From Tenacibaculum aquimarinum (GTDB lineage: Bacteria; Bacteroidota; Bacteroidia; Flavobacteriales; Flavobacteriaceae), in contig NZ_JAKGSC010000002.1 in assembly GCF_022478115.1 (NCBI RefSeq), positions 310,001 to 374,000 on the forward strand: 64,000 nt of DNA. Reading direction: 5' to 3'. This document shows positions 8,801-16,928 of this stretch, in pieces (position 1 is the first letter of the stretch; each line of letters starts with the position of its first letter). Made by a program: the position numbers and the translations under genes. The notes beneath the pieces are model-generated. The model saw only the letters and a list, made by a program, of their open reading frames with translations, searched no databases and was not told where the DNA came from.

Positions 8801-8844
8801 ATATAAAAATTGAATTAAATATGTATATCGGAAATCCTAAATAA
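5740..8844 (+). CDS. Large GT-C-like polytopic membrane protein (6-pyruvoyl-tetrahydropterin synthase-related type)
   Basis: The 1034-residue protein begins with about ten hydrophobic segments (residues 10-580). After the first membrane helix comes TTYDALIHLFFADHYANSW and WYTGFTVQSYPPLVH, a loop with acidic and His residues as in GT-C glycosyltransferases and the 'PTPS-related' membrane family. A last helix (about 615-640) precedes an NTF2-like domain (about 655-745, VVKAYYDALDFKELNKSF to RGRKWYLKP) and a beta-rich C-terminal region. An ATG at 5755 (residue 6) is the better start: similarity to the decayed copy at 4534 begins there, while 5740 is GTG. It likely assembles or polymerises the exopolysaccharide at the inner membrane. 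Its TAA overlaps the next ATG (TAATG). Confidence 0.8.
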   Translation: MSTFLMKEKSNKYLITAILLAVIFHGSTIFYTLETTYDALIHLFFADHYANSWFEPWNYKWYTGFTVQSYPPLVHQSIAALSLIGGLKFGLFTVALIAIILFVTGAYRYSLLITSNRTVAGYAAILAVFSSSFVETLHIFGQLPSIIGVSVLMHALPEIYLWLKTGKYKFFFTSLSLIAVTVTSHHVTPIFGMVFFIFPLILTVIMDISREKVNSYKEVTFSLFFRTFLNQLKKNAGFSFSALLLIIFCIFPYWLNSKKNPITQVPIPHGSRDSFIEVTSSGLVFFTIPWGILLFILPYIFFRYYSKRYLFFGLSFTMLVILGTGGTTPIPKMILGDNAFNILTLDRFTLWATIMSIPIFGEFAYRFVEGDLKVLIQKRFGAIYHRLLGGMLAGLYVAMIIFTMSLGYFRPSQPQKIKMLPIVNFLSQDSHDQWRYLTLGFGDQMAWLAAQTNALSVDGNYHSARRLPELTTRPIERLENSKFKGVAGIGSLQQFLTTPEKYNLKYIFSNDKFYDPVLFFCGWQRLSQLENGIMVWEKLNVPPISSILPKEDVPTWVKIIWGIIPFLTLLIAFILNIQSLFIHSLKTKVKAAPDYFKFKVNYNKFPRIVLKTLHIWAVILIITISYACYMFYIKNDTQRSPENVVKAYYDALDFKELNKSFTYIDPKSDVSRDQYLLEISVTDGLLSSYAKLDAITAEVLKQTDSLTTLKVETKWITPLEKLSKVEYRTTVKRGRKWYLKPTRKSIDLPPDQLYSRNSTSYFNQGRRRITTEQTHHEDVLKQPVLEIISAKLIKFNKRYSIIGIVQNIDNVPSDVVLKGTLYNDDNKELATYNAKHILKHKLMPKEISAFRINFEGIAWSKTKDSIPKTFNPDEFTPVELNEQPTKFNLQAAGNVSNSDLYKDIVLSEINFGPNNISGTLFNSGIQEITVPQIIITFYNEKKEMIWVDNLFLKEGIRQERKLRFNYSIPENPKIKTVSDDMNYCFVNGLPNKDIAAKIIPNRIHKHTINNLQKVDHSLFSYIKIELNMYIGNPK

Positions 8845-10061
8845 TGAAGTTTAAACAAGGCCTTTTTCTTCTCTTTTTTCAATTAGTAATTGTTTCTTTC
8901 TTTGGTCAAGAAACAGCTACTAAGTCATCTTCTATTGTATTATTATCAACAAAAGCAGAATATATTGTTGATGAAGAAATTACACTTGAATTTAGCTCTG
9001 ATAAAGATGTTCCTTTTCAATTATATTGTGCTAATAGCTATGGATCTACGATTATTGAACCTATAATTTCTAATCAAAATATCAAATTTAAAATACCAAG
9101 GTTTTTAACTAAAAAAAGAGGTGCGTTTTCCTGGAAAACAATTAATTCAGAAGCTAATATTTATGGTAATATTACAATTCTCCCTCAACAACAACCCGCC
9201 ACTATAGAAACCTACTTAGGCCCACCAAGTATAGATGCGGGAGAATCTGATTATACTATGTTAGTTGTAATACCAACAGACAGTTTAGATAATCCAATTT
9301 TAGATAATAGTAAAGTTGATGTAAAGCACCAGTTTTTAAAATCAGAAAAAAAAGAGCCTATTTTAACTGATAAATTAATTGGTTTTAAAAACATTTATTC
9401 TCCTTTAAAAAGCGGTAGGATGATTATTTCATCTGAATCATATGGCTTAAATTCAAAGGAATTCGACATTAATGTTATGCCAGCAATTGCAACTAACTTT
9501 AAACTATTTGTAAAAAGAAATCATGAATACGCAGATGGTAATCAAATAACAACTTTTTTTACATCAGTAATAAGAGATAAAAATAAAAACATAATTAGTG
9601 ATGGTAGTTATATTGAGTTTTATGTCACAAATAAAAAAGGGAATATTTTAAAAACTGTAGGGACTACTATTAATGGAGTTGCTCATGCTAAAATTATACA
9701 TCCAGACTTTGAAGATAATTGGAAAGTAAAAGCTTTTTTTATAGGTATTTCTGAAAGTGACATTTTAGAAATAAATTATAAAAAAGTAATTGAAAACTAT
9801 ACAGTTCTTTTTAAAGATAATAATAGAAATATAAAAGTTGGTCCTTTAAAAAGCTTTATGAATCAGATAATTCCTGATGGATTATCAGTAAAACTATCTA
9901 TTTATAAAGATAATAAGTTAATTAAAGATTTTTTTAAAGAATCCAATAAAGGTTTTGCTAATTTTTATTTAGATCCAAATATTTTTGAAAATGATTTGTA
10001 TAAAATAATAATTGAAGCTGCAGAGATTAAAAAAGAATTTAAAAGTTTTAAATTATGGTAA
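8844..10061 (+). CDS. Secreted Ig-like/invasin-type beta-sandwich protein
   Basis: The 405-residue protein starts with a signal peptide (MKFKQGLFLLFFQLVIVSFFG, then QE). The rest is beta-rich with features of bacterial Ig-like folds: KAEYIVDEEITLEFSS, then YADGNQITTFFTSVIRDKNKN, a pattern close to Big-1 domains where 'A-DG-x-x-x-T-x-T-A-x-V-x-D' marks the fold, then GVAHAKIIHP. No catalytic motif is seen. It is coupled upstream by a 1-base overlap to the GT-C gene and overlaps the next gene by 7 bp. It probably works in the periplasm with both, perhaps guiding the polymer or holding the GH5-like enzyme. The specific role is inference. Confidence 0.65.
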   Translation: MKFKQGLFLLFFQLVIVSFFGQETATKSSSIVLLSTKAEYIVDEEITLEFSSDKDVPFQLYCANSYGSTIIEPIISNQNIKFKIPRFLTKKRGAFSWKTINSEANIYGNITILPQQQPATIETYLGPPSIDAGESDYTMLVVIPTDSLDNPILDNSKVDVKHQFLKSEKKEPILTDKLIGFKNIYSPLKSGRMIISSESYGLNSKEFDINVMPAIATNFKLFVKRNHEYADGNQITTFFTSVIRDKNKNIISDGSYIEFYVTNKKGNILKTVGTTINGVAHAKIIHPDFEDNWKVKAFFIGISESDILEINYKKVIENYTVLFKDNNRNIKVGPLKSFMNQIIPDGLSVKLSIYKDNKLIKDFFKESNKGFANFYLDPNIFENDLYKIIIEAAEIKKEFKSFKLW

Positions 10062-11569
10062 AAACTAATAAACGAATTCTGAGAGGTGTTTTAATGCTCA
10101 CTTATGTAGTAATAATTAGTATCCTTTTATTCTTAATTAGTGCTGTTTATACCTTTTTAAATACTGGTGCAGACAGAAGTAAAATGTTACATACAGAAGT
10201 GAAAAAAGTTCAACAATATTTACCTAAAGTAACTTGGAAAGATGATGGTAATGCTGGAAGAAAAATAAGTTTACAAAAAATAAATGCAGTAGAAAATGAC
10301 TATTTAGATGCTTGGTATGTAAAACAAATTGCTTACAAAACCAATACACGAGTTGGAATAGAAGATTATTTTACAGAAAGTGCTCGAGAAAATATTTATA
10401 ATATTTTAGATTTTAATAAACTTAACAAAATTTCAATAGAATCCACTACCCTACAGCACAATTTAGATATTGAGTTTTTTAGTGAAGATGGTCAGTTAAT
10501 TGTCTTAAAAGACACAAATGCATTAGAATTTAAAAAAGTATTTAAAGATGATAAATTAATTTTACAAACTACAGAGGTTTCAACTTATAGATATGTTTTA
10601 TTACTTGAAGACGGTTTTTGGCGCATAAGGCATGCTGTAAAAGAGTCTTCAGAAAAATTTAAAAATGAATTAACAAAAACCTCAATTGCTTATTTAGATA
10701 TAAAAGGTATAAACTATTATCCACAAGCAACTCCTTGGAATATGTATGGAGATGAATTTGATATTAATATTATTGATAAAGATTTTAAAATAATTAAAGA
10801 ATCTGGCTTAAATTCTATAAGAATATTTGTGCCTTATGAAGATTTTGGTAAGGCTAATGTAAAGTTGGATAAATTAGAAAAACTAAAAAAACTTTTAGAT
10901 ACTGCAGAAAAAGAAAATTTAAAAGTAGTAGTTACATTATTTGATTTTTATGGGAATTATGATATTTTAGATTGGACTTTAAACCATAGACATGCAGAAA
11001 AAATTGTAGAAAAGTTTAAAGATCATGAAGCTATTTTAGCTTGGGATGTTAAAAACGAACCGAATTTAGATTTTGATTCTAGAGGAAAAGAAAACGTAAC
11101 AGCTTGGTTAGATTTTATGATTAATTTAATTAAATCAATTGATACAAAACATCCTGTTACCATTGGTTGGTCTAACACAAAAAGTGCTACTATTTTAAAA
11201 GATAAAGTAGATGTTGTTTCTTTTCATTATTACGAAGATTTAGAAAATTTTGAAAGTGAATATTTAGCTTTAAAAGATACTATAAAAGACAAACCAATCA
11301 TTTTACAAGAATTCGGAGTTTCTTCTTATGGAGGTTTGTGGAGACCTTTTGCGAGTTCTAATGAAGAGCAAGCAAATTATTATAAAGAAATACAAAAAGT
11401 CCTGACAAAGAATTCAATTCCTTTTATGTCATGGACTTTATATGATTTTGATAAAATACCAAAAGAAGTCTTAGGGAGACTTCCTTGGCGAACAAATCCT
11501 CAGAAAAAATTTGGATTTATTACTAGTGATGGAATTAAAAAACCTTCATATAAACATATTTCTAAATAA
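10055..11569 (+). CDS. Membrane-anchored GH5-like glycosidase with an N-terminal NTF2-like domain
   Basis: The 504-residue protein has one N-terminal helix (about 11-33), an NTF2-like region (about 75-205, ending EDGFWRIRHAVKES) and a TIM-barrel domain from about 218. The barrel has GINYYPQATPW, the acid/base Glu E335 in AWDVKNEPNLD and the nucleophile Glu E419 in ILQEFGVSS, the clan GH-A arrangement of GH5/GH39 enzymes. It should face the periplasm. In synthase-type exopolysaccharide loci such hydrolases (for example BcsZ, PslG) trim the nascent chain. Here it closes the GT-C - Ig-like - GH run and overlaps the convergent GT4 gene by 8 bp. The family number is my best guess between GH5 and GH39. 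Confidence 0.85.
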   Translation: MVKTNKRILRGVLMLTYVVIISILLFLISAVYTFLNTGADRSKMLHTEVKKVQQYLPKVTWKDDGNAGRKISLQKINAVENDYLDAWYVKQIAYKTNTRVGIEDYFTESARENIYNILDFNKLNKISIESTTLQHNLDIEFFSEDGQLIVLKDTNALEFKKVFKDDKLILQTTEVSTYRYVLLLEDGFWRIRHAVKESSEKFKNELTKTSIAYLDIKGINYYPQATPWNMYGDEFDINIIDKDFKIIKESGLNSIRIFVPYEDFGKANVKLDKLEKLKKLLDTAEKENLKVVVTLFDFYGNYDILDWTLNHRHAEKIVEKFKDHEAILAWDVKNEPNLDFDSRGKENVTAWLDFMINLIKSIDTKHPVTIGWSNTKSATILKDKVDVVSFHYYEDLENFESEYLALKDTIKDKPIILQEFGVSSYGGLWRPFASSNEEQANYYKEIQKVLTKNSIPFMSWTLYDFDKIPKEVLGRLPWRTNPQKKFGFITSDGIKKPSYKHISK

Positions 11570-12767
11570 CTGTAGCTTTTGAAAAATTATTTTGTTTTGC
11601 ACTTATCATTTCAAATTCTTCTAAATACATATTTGTAATCCTTTCCATTGGAAATGCTGTAGCTGCTTTATAATTTGCATCTCCAAGCTGAACTCTATAT
11701 GTATTATTAGTAACTATTGCCTCAATTGCATCTGCTAAACTTGAAGTGCTTTCTGGCTCAAAAAATTCACCTCTATATCCTTCATCCTCAATTAATGTTG
11801 CTAAATCTCCTAAATTAGGCATTACAACTGCTTTTCCATAACTTCCTGCTTGGTGCAAAACTCCAGAACTACCAGTTGTTGATGTATAAGGAAATACTAC
11901 TACTGCACTTTCATTAAACAATGTTTCTACCTGATTTTCTTCTACATAACCTGTAAAAGTTATTTGAGATACGTATTTATATCTTTCTTTTACACTTTCT
12001 AAATAACCAGGTACATTTGGGTTATCAGTTCCTGCAATTACAATCTCTAAATCTAAACCAGAAGATTTTCTTACCTTCTCTACAGCTTCTATCATCGATT
12101 CTACTTTTTTATAAGTTCCAAATTTTCCAAATGTCATTACTTTTAATGGGCCTTTTGGTAATTGATGTGATGGTTTTTCAGGTATTTCAAACGTTCCATG
12201 AGGAATCATTTTTACATTATCTACCTTATATTTTTCTTGTAGAGTAGTCACATATTTATCCATAGTAACCGCAACTAAATCAGCCTTTAAAATCAATTTA
12301 GTTAAACTAGTTCCTATAAAATTATATACTTTTTGAGCAATTTTATTTGACGTAAATCCTGCACTTTCTAAATCTACTTGTTCTAAAATATTATGTAATA
12401 ACACAATTGTAGGAATTTGTTTTATTTTACAAATTAGAGGCAAAGTTAAACCTAAAGCTGCGGCAACTTTCTTATCTCCAAACTTCATGAATTGTAAGTT
12501 GAATAAAACTGCATCCGGTTTTGTTTTATTGATTGCTCTTGTAACATTAATAATGTTTGCATAACTATTAAACTTCCAACATTCTTTAACTGTAATTTTA
12601 CATCCGTTTTCTGTAAAATTAATGTCTTTTCCTTCTGGAGTATGGTCTGTTAATAAAACTAATTCAGTTACTTTTTCACTTTGTCTAAAGCTTTTTACTA
12701 AATGATATGCATATTCATTTAAAGTTACTTTACTTGGTGGATATGCTGTTACAATTGCTAATTTCAT
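11562..12767 (-). CDS. GT4 family glycosyltransferase
   Basis: The 401-residue protein is a GT-B fold retaining glycosyltransferase: N-terminal MKLAIVTAYPPSKVTLNEYA, linker MIPHGT near residue 190, then LKVMTFGKFGTYKKVESMIEAV and FTGYVEENQVETLFNESAVVVFPYTSTTGSSGVLHQAGSYGKAVV. The last stretch is the acceptor and sugar-nucleotide phosphate region; the usual E-x7-E pattern is replaced by a serine/glycine-rich loop (TTGSSGVLHQA). No membrane segment. It is transcribed alone behind its own candidate LytTR-type promoter and probably adds a sugar to the lipid-linked unit or polymer of the locus. Donor sugar not predictable. Confidence 0.88.
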   Translation of the reverse strand: MKLAIVTAYPPSKVTLNEYAYHLVKSFRQSEKVTELVLLTDHTPEGKDINFTENGCKITVKECWKFNSYANIINVTRAINKTKPDAVLFNLQFMKFGDKKVAAALGLTLPLICKIKQIPTIVLLHNILEQVDLESAGFTSNKIAQKVYNFIGTSLTKLILKADLVAVTMDKYVTTLQEKYKVDNVKMIPHGTFEIPEKPSHQLPKGPLKVMTFGKFGTYKKVESMIEAVEKVRKSSGLDLEIVIAGTDNPNVPGYLESVKERYKYVSQITFTGYVEENQVETLFNESAVVVFPYTSTTGSSGVLHQAGSYGKAVVMPNLGDLATLIEDEGYRGEFFEPESTSSLADAIEAIVTNNTYRVQLGDANYKAATAFPMERITNMYLEEFEMISAKQNNFSKATVI

Positions 12768-12792
12768 GATGTTTTGTTTTTTAATTACACTA

Positions 12793-12862
12793 CAAATTTC
12801 GGACTATATAAATATTTAAATTGCTAGTTGAGGTTGAAATACAATTAAGTGTAGATTAATGG
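12793..12862 (-). promoter_or_regulatory. Candidate LytTR-type direct repeat upstream of the GT4 gene
   Basis: Plus-strand reading shows GTTGAAATACAATT at 12833 and GATTAATGGTAT at 12854, a 21-bp period. The right unit ends 95 bp before the GT4 start codon. A one-mismatch -7 box (GAAATTTG on the minus strand, 12793-12800) lies 54 bp from the right unit, as in the other sites of the locus. Confidence 0.4.
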
Positions 12863-12871
12863 TATAAAGGT

Positions 12872-14128
12872 TTAGATATGCTTTTTAGTTCTTTCTTTTA
12901 AATTAGATAAAATGAAAAATATTAACTGTACTAATAGTAAAATAATCATTGCTATAATTTGCACGTTTACAACTTGTTCTAAAGATGAATGGAAAAAAAC
13001 AACCAAAAGTATTTGAAGCATTCCAAAAATACCTGACAAGATTACTGGGACATATTTTTCTAGAGATAAATAGTAATATGCAAATATATTTGAGATGGCA
13101 AAAATACCAGTTGCTAAAGCGTATTTCCATAATAATGGTGTAATTTCTAAATAACCTTCTCCAAATAATATATTTATTATTTGATCTGGAAAAAGATAAC
13201 AGACTACAACAATAGTTATTGCTATTACACCAATATAACCAACATATTTTAATAAGATTGGTAATGTAGGCTTTCCTTCCTTTTTAAGTTGAACAACAGC
13301 TGGTAATAATAACATTACAAACATCCAAGCAACAAAGTAAACTACTCTTCCAATTAATGCTAAAGATGCATATAAACCAGCTTCATAAGATTCAAAATAG
13401 TGCTTTACTAATAAAATATCGCTATTATTAATTATGATTTGTGTTAGCTCATAAAATGCTGTAATTATAAAAAAATTACGTACCATTTTTGTTTGTGCCT
13501 TTTCTAATTTAATATTGTTAGAAAATGATATTTTTTTAATTTTAAACGGAATTAAACCAAACATAAAAGAACATAAAATACCAGCTGCAATTAATAATGA
13601 AGATTCTATTTGTAGGAAATATAATAATCCAAATGTGATGATTAATCTACTTACCATTTCTAATTGGTATGTCACAGATAGTGAGGTGAGTTCTTTTTTA
13701 CCTTGAAAAACTCCCCTATTTACACTCATTAAAAAATAAAATGGAATTCCTATTCCAAAAATTACAAACATTGATGATGTTGATGTTTTAAAAAAGGTTT
13801 GCAGTTCAGATGAAAACAAGACAACACTTATCCCCAATAAAACACCAACAATTGCAGCATTTTTGTACGTATTAGAAATAAAGGTTTTAAAAATAGTGTC
13901 TTCAAAAATTACAGAAAATTTTGCTGTAACTAATTGAAAGGTCATTGCTACAAAAGAAAGTACCAATAAAAAAGTAATCATAATAGCGGCATCAGCAAAC
14001 TTCTCTGGACCTAAAAACCTACCTAAAACTAAATTATATAAATAGTTACCTGCATTTACTAACAAGCCACTAATCATAAAGATTTGTTCTGGAGTAATTT
14101 TATTTTTTAAAGGAATTGAAATTGCCAT
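12872..14128 (-). CDS. Oligosaccharide flippase (Wzx/MATE-like)
   Basis: The 418-residue protein is almost wholly hydrophobic, with about twelve membrane helices. The first loop has YLYNLVLGRFLGPEKFADA, which matches the helix 1-2 region of polysaccharide-exporting MOP-superfamily proteins ('LGPEEYG' type). Length fits the Wzx group. It would move undecaprenyl-linked sugar units across the inner membrane. It shares a minus-strand run with the STAS gene 30 bp upstream, an uncommon neighbour for a flippase. Together with the GT4, GT2 and GT-C genes it argues for a lipid-linked route of polymer assembly. Confidence 0.87.
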   Translation of the reverse strand: MAISIPLKNKITPEQIFMISGLLVNAGNYLYNLVLGRFLGPEKFADAAIMITFLLVLSFVAMTFQLVTAKFSVIFEDTIFKTFISNTYKNAAIVGVLLGISVVLFSSELQTFFKTSTSSMFVIFGIGIPFYFLMSVNRGVFQGKKELTSLSVTYQLEMVSRLIITFGLLYFLQIESSLLIAAGILCSFMFGLIPFKIKKISFSNNIKLEKAQTKMVRNFFIITAFYELTQIIINNSDILLVKHYFESYEAGLYASLALIGRVVYFVAWMFVMLLLPAVVQLKKEGKPTLPILLKYVGYIGVIAITIVVVCYLFPDQIINILFGEGYLEITPLLWKYALATGIFAISNIFAYYYLSLEKYVPVILSGIFGMLQILLVVFFHSSLEQVVNVQIIAMIILLLVQLIFFILSNLKERTKKHI

Positions 14129-14158
14129 GATTATTTATTTTTATTTACTAAGTTTAAA

Positions 14159-14437
14159 TTAAGCTACATTAAATTGATTAAAATCATCATAAATTTCTTT
14201 ACATCCATACCCAACTATAGAAAACATTTTATTTTCTAAAAGCGCTTTATTGTTTAAACTTCTCATAATTTCTAATCCACTTTTATCAATTTCAATTACA
14301 TTGTCAATATTCATTATCACCTTATTATTTTGAGATAAATTATAATGAAAATATGATTTAAAAGAATTTAAAGTTGACGTGTTAATTTTTCCGTTTACGA
14401 AGAATGTTCCGTTTTGTTCTGATATTTTTAATGACAT
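14159..14437 (-). CDS. STAS-domain protein (anti-sigma factor antagonist-like)
   Basis: Starting at the ATG at 14437 gives 92 residues beginning MSLKISEQNGTFFVNGKI; an upstream start at 14482 would add a hydrophobic leader not seen in this family and is rejected. The pattern fits a STAS domain: a first beta-hairpin ending in GKINTSTLNSF, then KVIMNIDNVIEIDKSGLEIM, where the Ser of DKSG corresponds to the phosphorylated Ser of SpoIIAA/RsbV-like proteins. No partner anti-sigma kinase or PP2C phosphatase is in the window. It may act on the flippase or a distant partner-switch. Its upstream region is shared with the divergent TPR-barrel gene. Confidence 0.8.
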   Translation of the reverse strand: MSLKISEQNGTFFVNGKINTSTLNSFKSYFHYNLSQNNKVIMNIDNVIEIDKSGLEIMRSLNNKALLENKMFSIVGYGCKEIYDDFNQFNVA

Positions 14438-14466
14438 AAGTATATTTTTATTTGTTATTATTACTG

Positions 14467-14540
14467 CAAATATCAGATACATGTCTTAAAAAAAGATCAA
14501 TTGTCGATGAAATGCAATTTCATTAAGGTCAATGAATGAT
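14467..14540. promoter_or_regulatory. Candidate LytTR-type site between the STAS and TPR-barrel genes
   Basis: GATGAAATGCAATTT at 14506 matches the unit at 25119 (GATGAAATGCAATT) over 14 bases, and a weaker unit (GGTCAATGAATG) begins 21 bp later at 14527. A one-mismatch minus-strand -7 box lies at 14467-14474, 53 bp from the second unit. The region serves both divergent genes. Confidence 0.4.
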
Positions 14541-14634
14541 TACTATTGTCTAACTTATAATTAAGGAAAAACAATCTTATTTAGTTGAATGATTAAAACC
14601 TATTGCATAACTTGCATTTAATAAAAAATATAAA

Positions 14635-16680
14635 ATGAAATTTAAATTTTTAGTAATTATAGCCTTTCTTTTTTTTAGTTTTAATGCTTTTACACAAGAC
14701 ATGAAAGAAGGATTTAGTTATTTAGAAACTGGTAAAAATCAAAAAGCAGAAGTTTTTTTTAGAAATATATTAAAAGATTACCCTAGCAATAAAACTGCTA
14801 GACTTTGTTATGGAAGAGCAGTAGGTTTAAATGGAAATGCTTCAAAAGCAGTAACTCTTTTTACAGACCTTTTAAAAGATTTTCCTTCAGATTTTGAAGT
14901 AAAATTAAATTATGCAGAATCATTACTTTGGAGTAAAAAATTTCCAGAAGCAAAAGTATATTATCAAACACTTCTAAAGGAAAATAATAAAAATTTTGCA
15001 GGTTTATTAGGCTATGCTAATACTTTATCTAATTTAAAAGAATATAAATATGCTTTAATTTACGTTAATAAAGCATTAGATGTTTTACCAGGAAACCCAA
15101 ATGCATTAACTTCTAAAAAATACATGTATTTAGGGTATGCTTACCAAAAACAGCAAGCACAAGACTATGTAGCTGCAGAGGCTTTGTTAAAAGAAAACCT
15201 AACGCTTTTTAATAATGATAAAGAGACACTTTTAAATCTAGCAAACTTGTATTTAATTTCAAATCAATTTAATAAAGCAAAAGACACGTATAATATATTA
15301 GCAAAAAATCCTGAAAATAAATTATCAGCATTGAATGGCTTAGCATTAGTTTCGCATTTAAATGGAAAAGAAAAAGATGCCTTAAAAATTAGCAAACTAG
15401 CTTTTGATAGCCTATCAGATTCAAATAAAGCATTAATACAACAAACAACTGAACGTTACATACAAGCATTAATTTGGAATAAAAAATACAAAGCTGCCCA
15501 AATATTAATTAAAGATTTAATTGCTACAAAACCAAATGAAAACTGGATTTTAGCTTTACGAGCAACTTTAAACACTTATAAAGGCGATTTTAAAAAGAGC
15601 CTTAAAGATTACAACAATATTTTAGAAAACGACAGCTTATCTTTTGATGGTAATCTAGGAAAAGCTAATGCACAAAAAGCTTCTAGTTTATATGTTGATG
15701 CTTATGATAGCGCCCAAAAGACCTTATCCATTTTTAAAAATCAAAAAGATGCCATTAATTTTATAAACATCCTAGACAAACAGTTTATACCTTTTGTTGA
15801 AAGTAAAACTGCTTATAGTTTTGATAACGGAAATAATGAAGCTATTACTTCTTTAGTAAATGTAACCATACCACTTTCTACAAAATTACAAGTAAATGGA
15901 GTATATAGTTATCGAGACTCTAAAAACACATTAACTTTAAATGAAGCAAAAGCAAATAATGTATTAATAGGTATCTCTTATTTATTACACCCAAAAATAA
16001 ACATGAGAACACATGTTGGTATTACAGATATTAAAGCAAAAACTACAAATTACACACAGTTTTTAACAGATTTTGTGTTTAATTTAAAACCATTTAAACT
16101 ACAAACTTTAGATCTTGGTTTTAAAAAACAATGGCAAGACTTTAATGCCGATTTAGTAAGTAGAGCAATTGAACAGAACACATTATATGCTAATTACAAC
16201 GTTAATACTAATTTTAAATTAGGTTGGTTTACTCAATACAATTACACATGGCAAAACGATAATAACCAAAGCCACTTACTATTTACCTCTTTATATTATA
16301 ACCTATTAAGTAAACCTGTACTTAAAGCTGGTTTAAATTACCAATACATAACGTTTAAAGATCAAGTACCAACCATATACTTTAGTCCAGAAAAATTTAA
16401 TGTTTATGAAGTATTTTTAGAACTGGTAAAAAACCAAAAAGGTAAATGGTTTTACAATCTAAATGTAGCTACCGGTTTACAGTTTATAGAAGATCAACCA
16501 CAACAAAGCACTTATCGTTTTCAAGGTAAACTAGGTTACAATTTCTCTAATAGATTTTCAGTAAATTTATATGGATTACATAGTAATATTGCTTCTGCAA
16601 CTGCTGCTGGTTTTACTTTTACTGAAGCTGGATTAAGATTAAAGTGGGATTTGTTTAAGAAGCCTATTTTTAGAAAGTAA
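14635..16680 (+). CDS. TPR plus outer-membrane beta-barrel protein, likely polysaccharide export pore
   Basis: The 681-residue protein has a signal peptide (MKFKFLVIIAFLFFSFNAFTQ), about ten TPR-like helical repeats (residues 22-385, for example GFSYLETGKNQKAEVFFRNIL and AESLLWSKKFPEAKVYYQTL) and a C-terminal stretch of alternating beta-strands (390-681) resembling YaiO-type barrels. TPR-then-barrel is the layout of PgaA and BcsC, and of the AlgK/AlgE and PelB exporters, where the repeats guide the polymer to the pore. It lies among EPS genes and shares a regulatory region with the STAS gene. Export of the local polymer is the best inference. A stem-loop terminator follows at 16847. Confidence 0.8.
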   Translation: MKFKFLVIIAFLFFSFNAFTQDMKEGFSYLETGKNQKAEVFFRNILKDYPSNKTARLCYGRAVGLNGNASKAVTLFTDLLKDFPSDFEVKLNYAESLLWSKKFPEAKVYYQTLLKENNKNFAGLLGYANTLSNLKEYKYALIYVNKALDVLPGNPNALTSKKYMYLGYAYQKQQAQDYVAAEALLKENLTLFNNDKETLLNLANLYLISNQFNKAKDTYNILAKNPENKLSALNGLALVSHLNGKEKDALKISKLAFDSLSDSNKALIQQTTERYIQALIWNKKYKAAQILIKDLIATKPNENWILALRATLNTYKGDFKKSLKDYNNILENDSLSFDGNLGKANAQKASSLYVDAYDSAQKTLSIFKNQKDAINFINILDKQFIPFVESKTAYSFDNGNNEAITSLVNVTIPLSTKLQVNGVYSYRDSKNTLTLNEAKANNVLIGISYLLHPKINMRTHVGITDIKAKTTNYTQFLTDFVFNLKPFKLQTLDLGFKKQWQDFNADLVSRAIEQNTLYANYNVNTNFKLGWFTQYNYTWQNDNNQSHLLFTSLYYNLLSKPVLKAGLNYQYITFKDQVPTIYFSPEKFNVYEVFLELVKNQKGKWFYNLNVATGLQFIEDQPQQSTYRFQGKLGYNFSNRFSVNLYGLHSNIASATAAGFTFTEAGLRLKWDLFKKPIFRK

Positions 16681-16846
16681 TATTAGCTCAATTTACCCTT
16701 TAACTTATTCATCATATTACTTATTATTTTATAAGGATTAGATAGTTTAAATTTTGTTACAGTTTATAAATTTAATTGACACCGGACAATCTTAGAAATT
16801 TTATCTATCCAAAATAACATTGTATTTATACCTATTTTAAAAAGCA

Positions 16847-16872
16847 AAGGCAAAAGATTTAACTTTTGCCTT
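16847..16872. terminator. Bidirectional terminator between convergent genes
   Basis: AAGGCAAAAG (16847-16856) and CTTTTGCCTT (16863-16872) form a perfect 10-bp stem with a 6-base loop between the TPR-barrel gene and the convergent 863-residue gene. A second short hairpin (ATCCC/GGGAT, 16876-16890) follows. Confidence 0.8.
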
Positions 16873-16928
16873 ATAATCCCTAAAAGGGATTTCGGGGACT
16901 AATATAGTTTTTTAACTTTTATGATGTT

